Assembly (NCBI GenBank): GCA_013178095.1
Contig: JABLXK010000003.1
Location: 124,001 to 188,000, forward strand
DNA length: 64,000 bases
Origin: Anaerolineae bacterium
Lineage (GTDB): Bacteria; Chloroflexota; Anaerolineae; Anaerolineales; Anaerolineaceae
Reading direction: 5' to 3'
The position numbers and the translations under genes are program-made. Below, in pieces: positions 34,125 to 42,431 of this stretch (its first letter is position 1; each line of letters begins with the position of its first letter). The notes under the pieces are model-generated. The model did not search any database and was not told where the DNA came from. It worked only from the letters and a program-made list of their open reading frames with translations.

Positions 34125-34748
34125 CTACGACAGACCCGAACCATTGATCGGTTCCGGCTGCAGGGCAAACGCGCGGATACCGTTGCTTAAAAAACGCCCG
34201 CCGAGGGTGGGTACCGGCAGGAAGGTAAACGGGTCGAACCCGGCCCTGGCCAGGCTGCCGCTTTCGCCAATGAATGAAGAAACGGATTGCAGGATGATGT
34301 TGGCAATCAGCCCGAATTCCTTCAGGAACATCTCATAGCCGATGATGCCATGTTCGGCTGGCTGGCGGGCGGTCCAAAGCGTGGTCAACGCGGCCGAGGT
34401 GGTGGAGGGGGCGACGCTGGTGAGGGGCAGGAGCTGGCCGCTTTGTAACAACGCTTCCCAGGCAGGCGCGCGGTCATTTTCCTGCAAGGATTGCAGAGAA
34501 TCCCAACCCAACCCGTCGACCAGGATGAAAATCACGTGGCGGTAACTGGCGGAGAAAGCGCCGCTGAATTCCGCCGCCAGCGGGCGCGCGGAGGGAAGCG
34601 GGCAGCCCAGCCATGCGCAAATGCTGGCTGGCAGGTTGGCGATGGAATACCCATCATAGAAGGGATGGATTTGCCCGGCCCCGCGCGGGATGCCGGGCAG
34701 GGCATGTTGCCGGTATTTTTCCTGGAATGACGCGCTTGAACGAGTCAA
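34125..34748 (-). CDS. Alkaline-phosphatase-superfamily phosphodiesterase, N-terminal part
   Basis: The first half (207 residues), with the metal/nucleophile motifs of the family: FILVDGLGWD and SVAPSTTSAALTTLW, the latter holding the nucleophile threonine. It ends at a TAG (34125-34127) in the middle of a domain, and the same frame continues for 218 residues. Either a single point mutation (for example CAG to TAG) has inactivated the gene, or the stop is suppressed. The gene lies between the Lrp-LysE pair and a divergent membrane protein gene. Confidence 0.72.
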   Translation of the reverse strand: MTRSSASFQEKYRQHALPGIPRGAGQIHPFYDGYSIANLPASICAWLGCPLPSARPLAAEFSGAFSASYRHVIFILVDGLGWDSLQSLQENDRAPAWEALLQSGQLLPLTSVAPSTTSAALTTLWTARQPAEHGIIGYEMFLKEFGLIANIILQSVSSFIGESGSLARAGFDPFTFLPVPTLGGRFLSNGIRAFALQPEPINGSGLS

Positions 34749-34834
34749 TGAATTTGAACTCCGCTATCGGTAGTCTTTATCCAGATTCTATTTTATACTA
34801 AGGTACGCCGGCTGACGCGAAGCCGGAATCAACC

Positions 34835-36574
34835 ATGAACCGGAAAAACATACCCGCAAAAAATATCGCCTGGGCGCTTGGGCAAACGCTCTATTTCATT
34901 ATCCTGACCCTGGCTTTCACGCGCCCGCTCTACCGCCAGCTTGCCACGCATGTGGCTGGCAGCCTGGGGGATAATCTGTATTTCATCTGGCAGATCGGCT
35001 GGTTCAAGCAGGCGCTTTTCGACCTGGGGCAGCTTCCGCTGCGCTCGAATCTGTTGAATTTCCCGTACGGTTACAACCTGGCGACCACCGAGATCGCCCC
35101 GCTGCAACTGGCCTTCGCCATGCCTTTCGCGTTGAGCGGCAATTATGTTTTAGGTTACAACGTTTCCATCCTGCTGACTTTCGTGCTGGCGGGTTTGAGC
35201 ATGTCCTGTTGGGTGCAGCATCTGAGCGGTTCACGGATGGCCGGTTTGGTTTCCGGGACAGCTTACGCCTTTCTGCCCTACCACATGGCGCACTTCCTTT
35301 CGGGGCACCTGAACATCTCCGCCATCCAATGGTTCCCGTTGTTTTTCTGGGGATTGAGCGGGATGCTAACGGAAGATGGCAAAAACCGGCGCAATATCTG
35401 GCTGGCTGCTGCCGGATTGTCGGGCATCGCCCTGACTTCGCAATATTATCTGTACCTGACCGCGCTGGTCAGCGCCTTAATCCTGCTGGTCTATTTCCTC
35501 TTCCTGCGGCGGGAGCGGTTTTTGGAATGGCGCCTGTGGAAGCAATTCCTTATAACAGGCTTGATCTCCCTGCCGGCTTTGGCGGTGGGCGTGGTGCCGT
35601 ACATGCTGGTGCACGAAGGCGCGGGCTTAGCGCGCACGCTGGCCGATGTGATGGTCTTCTCCGCCAGCCCGTCCGACTTCCTGCTGCCGTTTACGCGCCA
35701 GTTCCTGTGGGGGAAATGGGTGGGGCAGCACTTTTCACGCGATTTATGGAACGAAGCCACCCTGTATCTGGGCTTGCCGCTGACGGTTTTGGCGGTCCTG
35801 GGGTATGCGAAAAGGCGCAAGAGCGGCCGCCAATTGCTGTTTGCCGTCTTTCTTACCGGGTTTATCTCCAGCCTGATCCTCGCTTTGGGCACCAACCTCA
35901 CCTGGAATGAACAGGCAGTGGCTTTCAGCGCTTCTTCCTGGCTGGCGAAAATATTTAAAAATGAGCAGCGGTTGATCACGCTTCCGGGATACCTGTTTTT
36001 CAAATATGTGCCTTTTTACGCGATCATGCGTGCCTGGATGCGCATGGGCGTGCTGGTATTAATGTTCAACTGCGCCGCGGCCGGGTTGGGGCTGGACTGG
36101 CTGTGCCGGCAGGCGCGTAAACCGGTTCATGGAACCTGGCTGGGACTGGCCGCGTTGGCATTGGTGCTGGTGGATTTTTACGTCAAACCCAACAGCCTTT
36201 CAGAGGTGCAGCCGCGCGAGGTGGACCTTTGGCTGGCGGAGCAGCCTTACGGCGGCCAGGTGCAATTGCCCCTCAAACAATCTTACGAAGAAGCCGCTCT
36301 ATACTACACTCTTTACAGCCAAAAACCGCTGATTGGCGTGATCCGCACTTTTCCCTCCAACCGCTATTTTGAGCTGGAACCGCTGTTGAGAAATTTCCCG
36401 GATGAAACCAGCCTGGCAGCGCTGCAGGCGCAGCAATTGACCTACGTGGTGCTGGACGAAAAAGTATATACGGTTGACAACGCCTTTATCGACCGCTGCG
36501 AAGCGCTGGGCATGCACTTCGCGGTTGAGATGGACGGACAGGCGGTGTTCATTCTGCCGGGAGCGGACGATTGA
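34835..36574 (+). CDS. Polytopic membrane protein, GT-C glycosyltransferase-like
   Basis: A 579-residue protein with about 11-12 membrane helices and a C-terminal soluble part. The first external loop (FTRPLYRQLATHVAGSLGDN) and the pattern LPYHMAHFLSGHLN followed by IQWFPLFFW are typical of GT-C/YfhO-like glycosyltransferases that use polyprenyl-phosphate sugars, with candidate catalytic Asp in GDNLYFIW. The substrate is unknown. Transcribed divergently from the broken phosphodiesterase and followed 52 bases later by a phosphoribosyltransferase gene with its own -10 box. Confidence 0.7.
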   Translation: MNRKNIPAKNIAWALGQTLYFIILTLAFTRPLYRQLATHVAGSLGDNLYFIWQIGWFKQALFDLGQLPLRSNLLNFPYGYNLATTEIAPLQLAFAMPFALSGNYVLGYNVSILLTFVLAGLSMSCWVQHLSGSRMAGLVSGTAYAFLPYHMAHFLSGHLNISAIQWFPLFFWGLSGMLTEDGKNRRNIWLAAAGLSGIALTSQYYLYLTALVSALILLVYFLFLRRERFLEWRLWKQFLITGLISLPALAVGVVPYMLVHEGAGLARTLADVMVFSASPSDFLLPFTRQFLWGKWVGQHFSRDLWNEATLYLGLPLTVLAVLGYAKRRKSGRQLLFAVFLTGFISSLILALGTNLTWNEQAVAFSASSWLAKIFKNEQRLITLPGYLFFKYVPFYAIMRAWMRMGVLVLMFNCAAAGLGLDWLCRQARKPVHGTWLGLAALALVLVDFYVKPNSLSEVQPREVDLWLAEQPYGGQVQLPLKQSYEEAALYYTLYSQKPLIGVIRTFPSNRYFELEPLLRNFPDETSLAALQAQQLTYVVLDEKVYTVDNAFIDRCEALGMHFAVEMDGQAVFILPGADD

Positions 36575-36588
36575 ACGGTGAAATTTTG

Positions 36589-36594
36589 TATAAT
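36589..36594 (+). promoter_or_regulatory. -10 box TATAAT before the phosphoribosyltransferase gene
   Basis: Perfect hexamer 32 bases upstream of the ATG; the -35 candidate TTGAAC (36571-36576) is too close (12 bases), so the promoter strength is uncertain. Confidence 0.45.
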
Positions 36595-36626
36595 TTGGTA
36601 GGTAAATTATTCATCGATAAAGGAAT

Positions 36627-37145
36627 ATGATGCGGCGAGAGAGACTGACCTGGGCTGACGTGGATGCGTTGATCGATCACCTGATCCCGCAATTCGACCA
36701 TACTTTCGACGGGATGCTACTCATCACGCGCGGGGGGATTGTCCCGGGCGGCCTGTTGGCGGCTGCGCTGCAAATCGAGCACGTTCTGACCGCGGCGGTG
36801 GATTTTCCGGCGGAAGCGGACTTGAACGCTTCACGCAAAGGCAGCCAATTCTATTCCTGGCCGAAGTTCCTGCAGTTCCCTGATGACCAAATGTTGAACG
36901 CTAAACGAATATTGATCGTGGATGATGTATGGGGATCGGGCCGCACCATCACCGCGGTGAAAAATCGCGTGAGCGGGGCGGGCGGAACGCCTTTCACCTG
37001 CGTGCTGCATTTCAATCCATACCGCAATTTATTTGGAAATTTCCGCCCGGATTTCTTCGCCGCAACCACCGATGCATACATCATCTATCCGTGGGAAAGC
37101 CCGCGGGGCGGTGAGCGCGCCCTGCTGGGCGGATTCGATCAATAA
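36627..37145 (+). CDS. Phosphoribosyltransferase (xanthine/purine-type)
   Basis: A 172-residue PRTase-fold protein. The PRPP-binding motif is RILIVDDVWGSGRT, preceded by the GMLLITRGGIVPGGLLAA segment. It is short, like XGPRT/HPRT-type salvage enzymes, which couple a purine base to PRPP; pyrimidine regulation or competence-type PRTases are alternatives. ATGATG gives two possible starts two codons apart, with AAGGA upstream of the first. Together with the nucleoside island 4.5 kb away it fits a base-salvage economy, but it is not in that operon. Confidence 0.78.
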   Translation: MMRRERLTWADVDALIDHLIPQFDHTFDGMLLITRGGIVPGGLLAAALQIEHVLTAAVDFPAEADLNASRKGSQFYSWPKFLQFPDDQMLNAKRILIVDDVWGSGRTITAVKNRVSGAGGTPFTCVLHFNPYRNLFGNFRPDFFAATTDAYIIYPWESPRGGERALLGGFDQ

Positions 37146-37152
37146 GACCGGT

Positions 37153-38178
37153 TCATTCCCCCAGCAAAACCTTTTTATAATCTGCAACCATTTTATCAAG
37201 GCCGAATAGGGATTCGGCGCGTTTACGCGTGGAAGCACGGTATTCCGGCAGTTTATCCAGCACGCGCACAGCCGCTTCCACCAACAGGTCGGTGTCCGGT
37301 TCTTCCAGCCGCCAGTAATTGCTGCCGTAAGGCACCACAGCGCCGCCATCCTCGCCGATCAATTCGGGCAGGGAACCGGTGGCGTAGCTGACCACGGGCA
37401 GACCGCTGGCAAGCGCTTCCACCACAGAATTGGGACAGGCCGCGTTGATCTCGGCGGGGAAAAGCAGGTGCGCGCTGCGGTCCAGTTCGGGTATGCGCTC
37501 GTGCGGCACCAGCCCCATCCAAGTCACGGATGCCTGGTGGCTTGCTGCCACTTGCCGGCGCATTTCCTGGGGCGCGTTCCCAACGACCATCAATTCCACT
37601 TTGCGATCCAGCCGGGCAGAAAGGCGATTGGCGGCTTCCACGGCATTAAACAAATCGCGTTCGTGGCCGCCCTTGAAGCTGCCTTCCACCACCAGCAGCC
37701 GGATGAAATCCGCCGGCGGCGAACCGGCGCCGCGGGGCGTGAAGGTGTTGAGATCCACTCCGTTGTGGATCACAGTATTGGGCTTGCGCAGCGATCCATA
37801 GACGGTGTTCCACCAATCGCGCGTGAAGTTGCTCTGGTAAACGATCTCGTCCGCCAGCCAGCGGCGGATGACCGCCAATTGAAAATTCAGGCGCTCCGAA
37901 CGCAGAAAGTGCTGCCAGCCGGTTCGTTGCAGCCGGTGCAGCCAATTCATGCCGTCCAGGCGTTGGACGATGCGGATGTGGCGGCGTTTGGCATAGATCA
38001 GGTCATCTATTTTGCGCGTGGCGCCGATCACCAGGATAGCTTGCGTGCCGGGTTTGCGCGGGTCGTGATGGGTGCTGATCCCCAGGGCGGAAAGGCCGCT
38101 GATCAACTTGGCCTGAAATGAAGAAGGTCCGCCGGGACCTTTTAATTTGGGCAAAATACAAATGGATGGATCAGCCAA
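37153..38178 (-). CDS. GT4-family glycosyltransferase
   Basis: A 341-residue GT-B-fold enzyme. The C-terminal domain has the acceptor/donor signature: LLVVEGSFKGGHERD, VELMVVGNAP and the EX7E-like PNSVVEALASGLPVVSYATG near residue 265-285, which binds the nucleotide sugar. The N-terminal half begins with GPGGPSSFQAKLISGLSALG, the usual GT4 glycine-rich loop. It is a lone minus-strand gene between the phosphoribosyltransferase (convergent, 7 bases apart) and proB (divergent). It may add a sugar to the surface glycan; the specific sugar is unknown. Confidence 0.88.
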   Translation of the reverse strand: MADPSICILPKLKGPGGPSSFQAKLISGLSALGISTHHDPRKPGTQAILVIGATRKIDDLIYAKRRHIRIVQRLDGMNWLHRLQRTGWQHFLRSERLNFQLAVIRRWLADEIVYQSNFTRDWWNTVYGSLRKPNTVIHNGVDLNTFTPRGAGSPPADFIRLLVVEGSFKGGHERDLFNAVEAANRLSARLDRKVELMVVGNAPQEMRRQVAASHQASVTWMGLVPHERIPELDRSAHLLFPAEINAACPNSVVEALASGLPVVSYATGSLPELIGEDGGAVVPYGSNYWRLEEPDTDLLVEAAVRVLDKLPEYRASTRKRAESLFGLDKMVADYKKVLLGE

Positions 38179-38275
38179 TGGATGCTCTCGATTTTTCGTA
38201 AAGTAAGCCGATTATACCTGTTTTGAGATAAAAAATGATCCCAAGGGAGGTTTTTAAATTTGTTTAAATTAAAGA

Positions 38276-38281
38276 TACAAT
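38276..38281 (+). promoter_or_regulatory. -10 box TACAAT close to the proB start
   Basis: Ends 10 bases before the ATG at 38292, so the transcript would have a leader of only a few bases. The A/T-rich sequence 38251-38270 upstream may serve as an UP-like element; no good -35 is seen. Confidence 0.4.
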
Positions 38282-38291
38282 AGGGCAATTT

Positions 38292-39407
38292 ATGGAATCA
38301 TTCAATAGACGGGTTGTGATCAAGGTGGGAACCTCCACGCTGACGGCCGGGACGCGCAAACTGAACCTGCCGCAGATCACTGCGCTTGCCCGGCAGGTGG
38401 CGGATATTCTGACGCGCGGAGGAAAGGCTGCGCTGGTCTCCTCCGGCGCCATTGCCGTCGGGCGCGAATACCTGGGTTCGCCCGCGCTTCCCAAAACCAT
38501 CCCCGGCAAACAAATGCTGGCCGCCATCGGGCAACCGCGCCTGATGAACGTTTATGAGCAATTATTCGGTATTTACGGTTTGAAGGTCGCGCAGGTGCTG
38601 TTAACCCGCGAAGATATCAGCGACCGCAAACGATACCTCAACGCGCGCAATACGCTGGACGCGCTGCTGGACCAGGGAGTGATTCCCATCATCAACGAAA
38701 ATGACACGGTCGCCGTGGACGAGATCCGCATCGGCGATAACGATAATTTATCGGCCCTGGTGGCCAACCTGATCGAAGCCGACCTGCTGGTGATCCTCAC
38801 CGACCAGGCCGGGTTGTTCAATGCCAACCCCGCGCAGCATAAAAACGCGCGCCTGATCGGCGAAATTCACGGGCCGGAAATCCCGGCCGAGATCTGGCAT
38901 GCCGCTGGCGGCACGCAGAACGGATTGGGAACGGGCGGTATGTTCACCAAGCTGCAGGCTGCCGAGGTGGCGCGTCGTTCCGGCGCGGACGTGGTGATTG
39001 CCAAAGGCAGCGAACCCGAAATTCTGCGCAGGCTGCTGGAGGGTGAAGCAGTGGGCACGCGCATCTACGCGCTGGTCGATAAGTTGGAAGGTCGCAAGCG
39101 TTTCATGCTGGCGGGGGCTGTGCCGCGCGCCGGCATCCGCATCGATGAGGGCGCGGCGTCCGCGTTGAGGGCAGGCGGATCGCTGCTGCCGGTGGGGGTC
39201 AAGGAGGTTTACGGGAAATTCGAACGCGGCGATATCGTGCGCGTGAAGAACATGGAAGGGAAGGACCGCGCTCTGGGCCTGGTCAATTATTCCAGCGAAG
39301 ACGTGAGAAAAATCCAGGGGCGGCGCTCTGGTGAGATCGAAAACCTGCTGGGGTACGCCTTTGGGGACGAAGTGATCCACCACAACAATATGACCCTGAT
39401 GGGCTAG
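38292..39407 (+). CDS. proB: Glutamate 5-kinase with PUA domain
   Basis: A 371-residue enzyme making gamma-glutamyl phosphate, the first step of proline synthesis. The N-terminal amino-acid-kinase domain shows VVIKVGTSTL, VSSGAIAVGR and the substrate motif PIINENDTVAVDEIRIGDND; the C-terminal PUA domain starts near 280 (GAVPRAGIRIDEGAASAL). Length is standard for PUA-containing ProB. proA follows after 10 bases with GGAGAAGAAT as ribosome site, so the two form the classic proBA operon. Confidence 0.97.
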   Translation: MESFNRRVVIKVGTSTLTAGTRKLNLPQITALARQVADILTRGGKAALVSSGAIAVGREYLGSPALPKTIPGKQMLAAIGQPRLMNVYEQLFGIYGLKVAQVLLTREDISDRKRYLNARNTLDALLDQGVIPIINENDTVAVDEIRIGDNDNLSALVANLIEADLLVILTDQAGLFNANPAQHKNARLIGEIHGPEIPAEIWHAAGGTQNGLGTGGMFTKLQAAEVARRSGADVVIAKGSEPEILRRLLEGEAVGTRIYALVDKLEGRKRFMLAGAVPRAGIRIDEGAASALRAGGSLLPVGVKEVYGKFERGDIVRVKNMEGKDRALGLVNYSSEDVRKIQGRRSGEIENLLGYAFGDEVIHHNNMTLMG

Positions 39408-39417
39408 GGAGAAGAAT

Positions 39418-40677
39418 ATGGATATCGAGAGACTCTGCCGGGATGCCAAAACTGCCAGCCGCAAACTGGCTTTGACGCCTGCCAGGCAAAGGAATGCAGC
39501 GCTCTCGGTACTTGCGGATTGGCTGCGATCCAGCCAGGAAGAAATCATCACCGCCAACCGGCTGGATATCGCCGATGGGCAGCAAGCTGGCTTGAACAGC
39601 GCCCTGATCGACCGCTTGACCCTCAACCCGGAACGCATTCAAGGTATGGCAGCTGACCTGGGAACCGTGATTGGTTTACCCGACCCGCTGGGTGAGGTTT
39701 TCGAAGAGCAGACTCTGGATAACGGGCTGCGCCTGCGCAAACAACGCGTACCGCTGGGCGTGCTGGCGGTGATTTACGAATCGCGCCCCAACGTGACTAT
39801 CGATGTGGCTGCCCTGGCATTGAAGAGCGGCAACGCCGTGATCCTGCGCGGAGGCAGCGAAACCATCCGCACCAACCGTGTGCTGGTGACCGGTATTCAT
39901 GCCTCGCTGCAAAATGCGGGGATCGACGGGGACACCGTGCAGTTCATCGACGATCCCGACCGCGAGTTGGTCAACCGCTTGCTGAAAATGCACGATTACG
40001 TGGATATGCTCATCCCGCGCGGCGGGGCAGGGCTGCACAAGTTCTGCCGCGACCATTCCTCCATCCCGGTTATCACCGGCGGCATCGGCATCTGCCACCT
40101 GTTCGTGGACCAGAGCGCCGACTTGGCGCGTTCCCTGCCGCTGATCCGCAACGCCAAGATCCAGCGCCCCACGGTATGCAACGCGCTGGACACCCTGCTG
40201 GTACATCGCGCTGTGGCGGGGGAATTTGTCCCGCAGGTGATAGAGACCCTGAAAAAAGACGGGGTCACTTTCCGTATCGATGAAGCGCTGATACGCGAGC
40301 TGGGTTTGGAAGCCGACGAAACCGTTCAAGCGGCCGGGCCGCAGGACTTCGATACCGAGTGGCTGTCGCTGGTGCTGGGTATCAAAGCGGTAGCGGGGCT
40401 GGAGGAAGCCATCGCGCACATCGCGGCTCATTCAACCGGCCATTCGGACGGCATCCTGACAGAGGATGATGACAACGCTATGCGTTTCACGGCCGAAGTC
40501 GATTCGGCGGCGGTTTACGTGAACGCCAGCACGCGCTTCACGGACGGTTCGCAATTCGGCCTGGGCGCGGAGGTGGCCATCTCCACCCAGCGCCTGCACG
40601 CGCGCGGGCCGATGGCCTTGCGCGAACTGACCACTTACAAGTGGGTAGCGCAGGGAGATTACCTGGTAAGGAAATAA
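39418..40677 (+). CDS. proA: Gamma-glutamyl phosphate reductase (glutamate-5-semialdehyde dehydrogenase)
   Basis: A 419-residue NADPH-dependent reductase giving glutamate semialdehyde, the second proline step. The catalytic cysteine lies in RPTVCNALDTLLVH, and the conserved segments VPLGVLAVIYESRPNVTID and DGILTEDDDNAMRF are present. The C-terminus reads VAQGDYLVRK. Just downstream, across a hairpin repeat, a 41-base sequence 83% identical to the last 42 bases of this gene (40722-40762) occurs again, showing the region has been rearranged. Confidence 0.97.
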   Translation: MDIERLCRDAKTASRKLALTPARQRNAALSVLADWLRSSQEEIITANRLDIADGQQAGLNSALIDRLTLNPERIQGMAADLGTVIGLPDPLGEVFEEQTLDNGLRLRKQRVPLGVLAVIYESRPNVTIDVAALALKSGNAVILRGGSETIRTNRVLVTGIHASLQNAGIDGDTVQFIDDPDRELVNRLLKMHDYVDMLIPRGGAGLHKFCRDHSSIPVITGGIGICHLFVDQSADLARSLPLIRNAKIQRPTVCNALDTLLVHRAVAGEFVPQVIETLKKDGVTFRIDEALIRELGLEADETVQAAGPQDFDTEWLSLVLGIKAVAGLEEAIAHIAAHSTGHSDGILTEDDDNAMRFTAEVDSAAVYVNASTRFTDGSQFGLGAEVAISTQRLHARGPMALRELTTYKWVAQGDYLVRK

Positions 40678-40691
40678 TTTTATAAACATAT

Positions 40692-40711
40692 GTCGGGTAT
40701 GGAAACCCGAC
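40692..40711. repeat. Short hairpin repeat element after proA
   Basis: GTCGGGT and ACCCGAC pair over a 6-base loop (ATGGAA); followed by TTACG rather than a T run, so a weak terminator at best. The sequence resembles small dispersed hairpin repeats with GTCGGGTTTCCA seen in related genomes. Confidence 0.55.
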
Positions 40712-40721
40712 TTACGTTTAC

Positions 40722-40762
40722 TACAAGGGGTGGCGCAGGGGGATTGCCTGGTCCGCAAATAA
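40722..40762 (+). repeat. Imperfect duplicate of the proA 3' end
   Basis: Compared with 40636-40677, 35 of 42 aligned positions match, with one base deleted, and the AAATAA end is kept. The copy encodes AQGDCLVRK-stop in the frame after the deletion. It lies just past the hairpin repeat, so the hairpin may be an insertion into an older proA end or the join of two recombining copies. Confidence 0.75.
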
Positions 40763-40908
40763 ATTGTGGACTTTTTTGTTACATCGGATACGGTTTTCGC
40801 TCACCCATAATTAATAGAACATCTGTATAAATAATATACGGAATTCAATTTAAAAACTTAAAAAACAATTAAGACGTGAAGATGTATTAACCACTTAGAA
40901 AATTATGA

Positions 40909-40914
40909 TAGAAT
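40909..40914 (+). promoter_or_regulatory. -10 box TAGAAT, leaderless start of the SUMF1 gene
   Basis: Ends 6 bases before the ATG at 40921 with no Shine-Dalgarno sequence. A second candidate, TATGAT, is at 40904-40909. Confidence 0.45.
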
Positions 40915-40920
40915 ACATTT

Positions 40921-41628
40921 ATGCAAAACTACCTTCATCCCGTTGACAAGAAACAAATGGCGTTCATCCCTGCGGGGGAATTCATCATGGGCAGCGAAGA
41001 ATTCGGTCCCGAAACCCCCCAGCGCAAAGTCTACCTCCCGGATTATTACATCGACATTTACCCGGTAACCAACCTTGAATACAAGGTTTTTATGGATGCT
41101 ACCAGCGCCATGCCTCCGCGGCATTGGGGCGGTTTCGATGTACCCAAAGGGTTTGAAAACCATCCGGTGCACCGCATTTCCTGGTTTGAAGCGCAGATGT
41201 ACGCAGAATGGGCAGGCAAGCGCCTGCCGAGCGAAGCGGAATGGGAAAAAGCCGCGCGCGGCACCGATGGCCGCCGCTGGCCGTGGGGCAACGAATTCAT
41301 CGAAGATAACGCCCTGGTATGGGATCGGGGTGAGTTCCTGCTGACCTCTCCGGTGGACGCCCATCCCAATGGCGGAAGCCCGTATGGCGTGTTTGAAACT
41401 TCCGGCAACGTGGAGGAGTGGACCGCGGATTGGTACGAGGCGTATCCTGGTTCAAAGTACGTCAGCCATGCCTATGGACATAAATTCAAGACCTTGCGGG
41501 GCGGGTCATCATTTTTCACGCAAAACCACGCGCGCTGCGCGTATCGCTGTTTCACGCGGCCGGAGGATTCCGGTATCGATAATATCACCGGCTGCGGTTT
41601 TCGCTGTGTCATTGACCAAATCTCTTAA
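40921..41628 (+). CDS. SUMF1/formylglycine-generating-enzyme-like domain protein
   Basis: A 235-residue single-domain protein of the FGE-sulfatase family. Typical motifs: FIPAGEFIMGSEE, PVTNLEYKVFMDA, HRISWFEAQMYAEWAGKRLPSE, WPWGN, GVFETSGNVEEW and LRGGSSFF. The two catalytic cysteines of true formylglycine-generating enzymes (in a GGSxxC...C context) are not matched: GGSSFFTQNHARCAYR keeps only one, so sulfatase activation is unlikely and an iron-dependent (EgtB/OvoA-like) or binding role is possible. No sulfatase gene is nearby. Probably leaderless mRNA. Direct 3'-end repeat downstream at 41611-41656. Confidence 0.82.
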   Translation: MQNYLHPVDKKQMAFIPAGEFIMGSEEFGPETPQRKVYLPDYYIDIYPVTNLEYKVFMDATSAMPPRHWGGFDVPKGFENHPVHRISWFEAQMYAEWAGKRLPSEAEWEKAARGTDGRRWPWGNEFIEDNALVWDRGEFLLTSPVDAHPNGGSPYGVFETSGNVEEWTADWYEAYPGSKYVSHAYGHKFKTLRGGSSFFTQNHARCAYRCFTRPEDSGIDNITGCGFRCVIDQIS

Positions 41629-41656
41629 TGATCTTTTTATTGAAATCTCTTAATGA
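41611..41656. repeat. Direct repeat of the SUMF1 gene 3' end
   Basis: ATTGACCAAATCTCTTAATGA (41611-41631, containing the stop codon) is repeated as ATTGAAATCTCTTAATGA at 41639-41656, with a 2-base deletion, like the duplicated proA tail but shorter. Confidence 0.65.
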
Positions 41657-41737
41657 AGGAGGTGGCTCACTACAAAACGAACAAGATAACTTGCATCCGA
41701 AAAAATCATCAATAATCTATCAATAAAGGAGTACCAA

Positions 41738-42430
41738 ATGGCTACTGCACAACCAGTTGCTCGTAAAAAAAGTTCATCACAAATTCCATTGACTTATGTC
41801 GTGGCATTAGTACCTGTTGCGATCGCCTTGAATATCGTCGGCGGTCAAATCAATACCGCGCTGCATCTGCCCACCTTCCTGGACATGATTGGCACCGGTG
41901 TTGTCGCTATCGTGCTCGGCCCGTGGTGGGGCGCATTGGTCGGCGCTCTGACCAACCTGATCGGTTCCTTCATTTCCGGCCCGATCAACCTGCCCTTCGC
42001 TGTGTGCAATATCATCGGCGCCCTGGTCTGGGGTTACGGTGTGAGATGGGGTTGGGGCAAGAAATATTGGAGCTTCTTCCTGTTGAACATGCTCGTGGCT
42101 TTCTTCGTCAGCCTCGCCGCAGTGCCGATCTACGTTTTCCTATTCGGCGGCGCCACCGGCCATTTTGCCGACATGATGACCGCAGCTTTCCTGGCGATGG
42201 GTCAGAACCTGATCGTTTCCGTGTTCTCATCCAATATTCTGGTCTCCCTTGCGGATAAAATCTTGTCCGGTTTCGTTGCTCTCGCGATCATCGAAGCCCT
42301 GCCGGCTTCCATGACGCAGGGTATTGAACTGCCCAAATCAACCGGCCTTTCCCGCGTACTGTGGATCGCCGGCGGCATTGTCCTCGGTTTGGCAATCGCA
42401 TTAATCGTTACCGCATTACAGGCAGGCTAA
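41738..42430 (+). CDS. ECF transporter substrate-binding (S) component
   Basis: A 230-residue membrane protein with six predicted helices that captures a small nutrient for an energy-coupling-factor ABC transporter. The first helix region (PVAIALNIVGGQINTALHLP) and the GxxxG-like segment VLGPWWGALVGALTNLIGS are typical of S components. AAAGGAG precedes the ATG by 8 bases. The next genes encode a small membrane protein, two ATPases and the T component, so this is a dedicated (group I) ECF system. Two nucleoside phosphorylases end the operon, so the substrate is probably a nucleoside; this is inference from context. Confidence 0.85.
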   Translation: MATAQPVARKKSSSQIPLTYVVALVPVAIALNIVGGQINTALHLPTFLDMIGTGVVAIVLGPWWGALVGALTNLIGSFISGPINLPFAVCNIIGALVWGYGVRWGWGKKYWSFFLLNMLVAFFVSLAAVPIYVFLFGGATGHFADMMTAAFLAMGQNLIVSVFSSNILVSLADKILSGFVALAIIEALPASMTQGIELPKSTGLSRVLWIAGGIVLGLAIALIVTALQAG

Positions 42431-42431
42431 A

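Noticed and set aside
34220..34250. tRNA-like GGGTCGAACCC
   Set aside because: It lies inside the phosphodiesterase coding region, with no acceptor or anticodon stems around it.
41640..41737. Riboswitch or 20-codon leader peptide before the ECF S component
   Set aside because: An ATG at 41653 opens a 20-codon frame, and an AAGGAGGTGG sequence is near, but no known riboswitch fold or terminator/antiterminator pair is visible; support is too weak.
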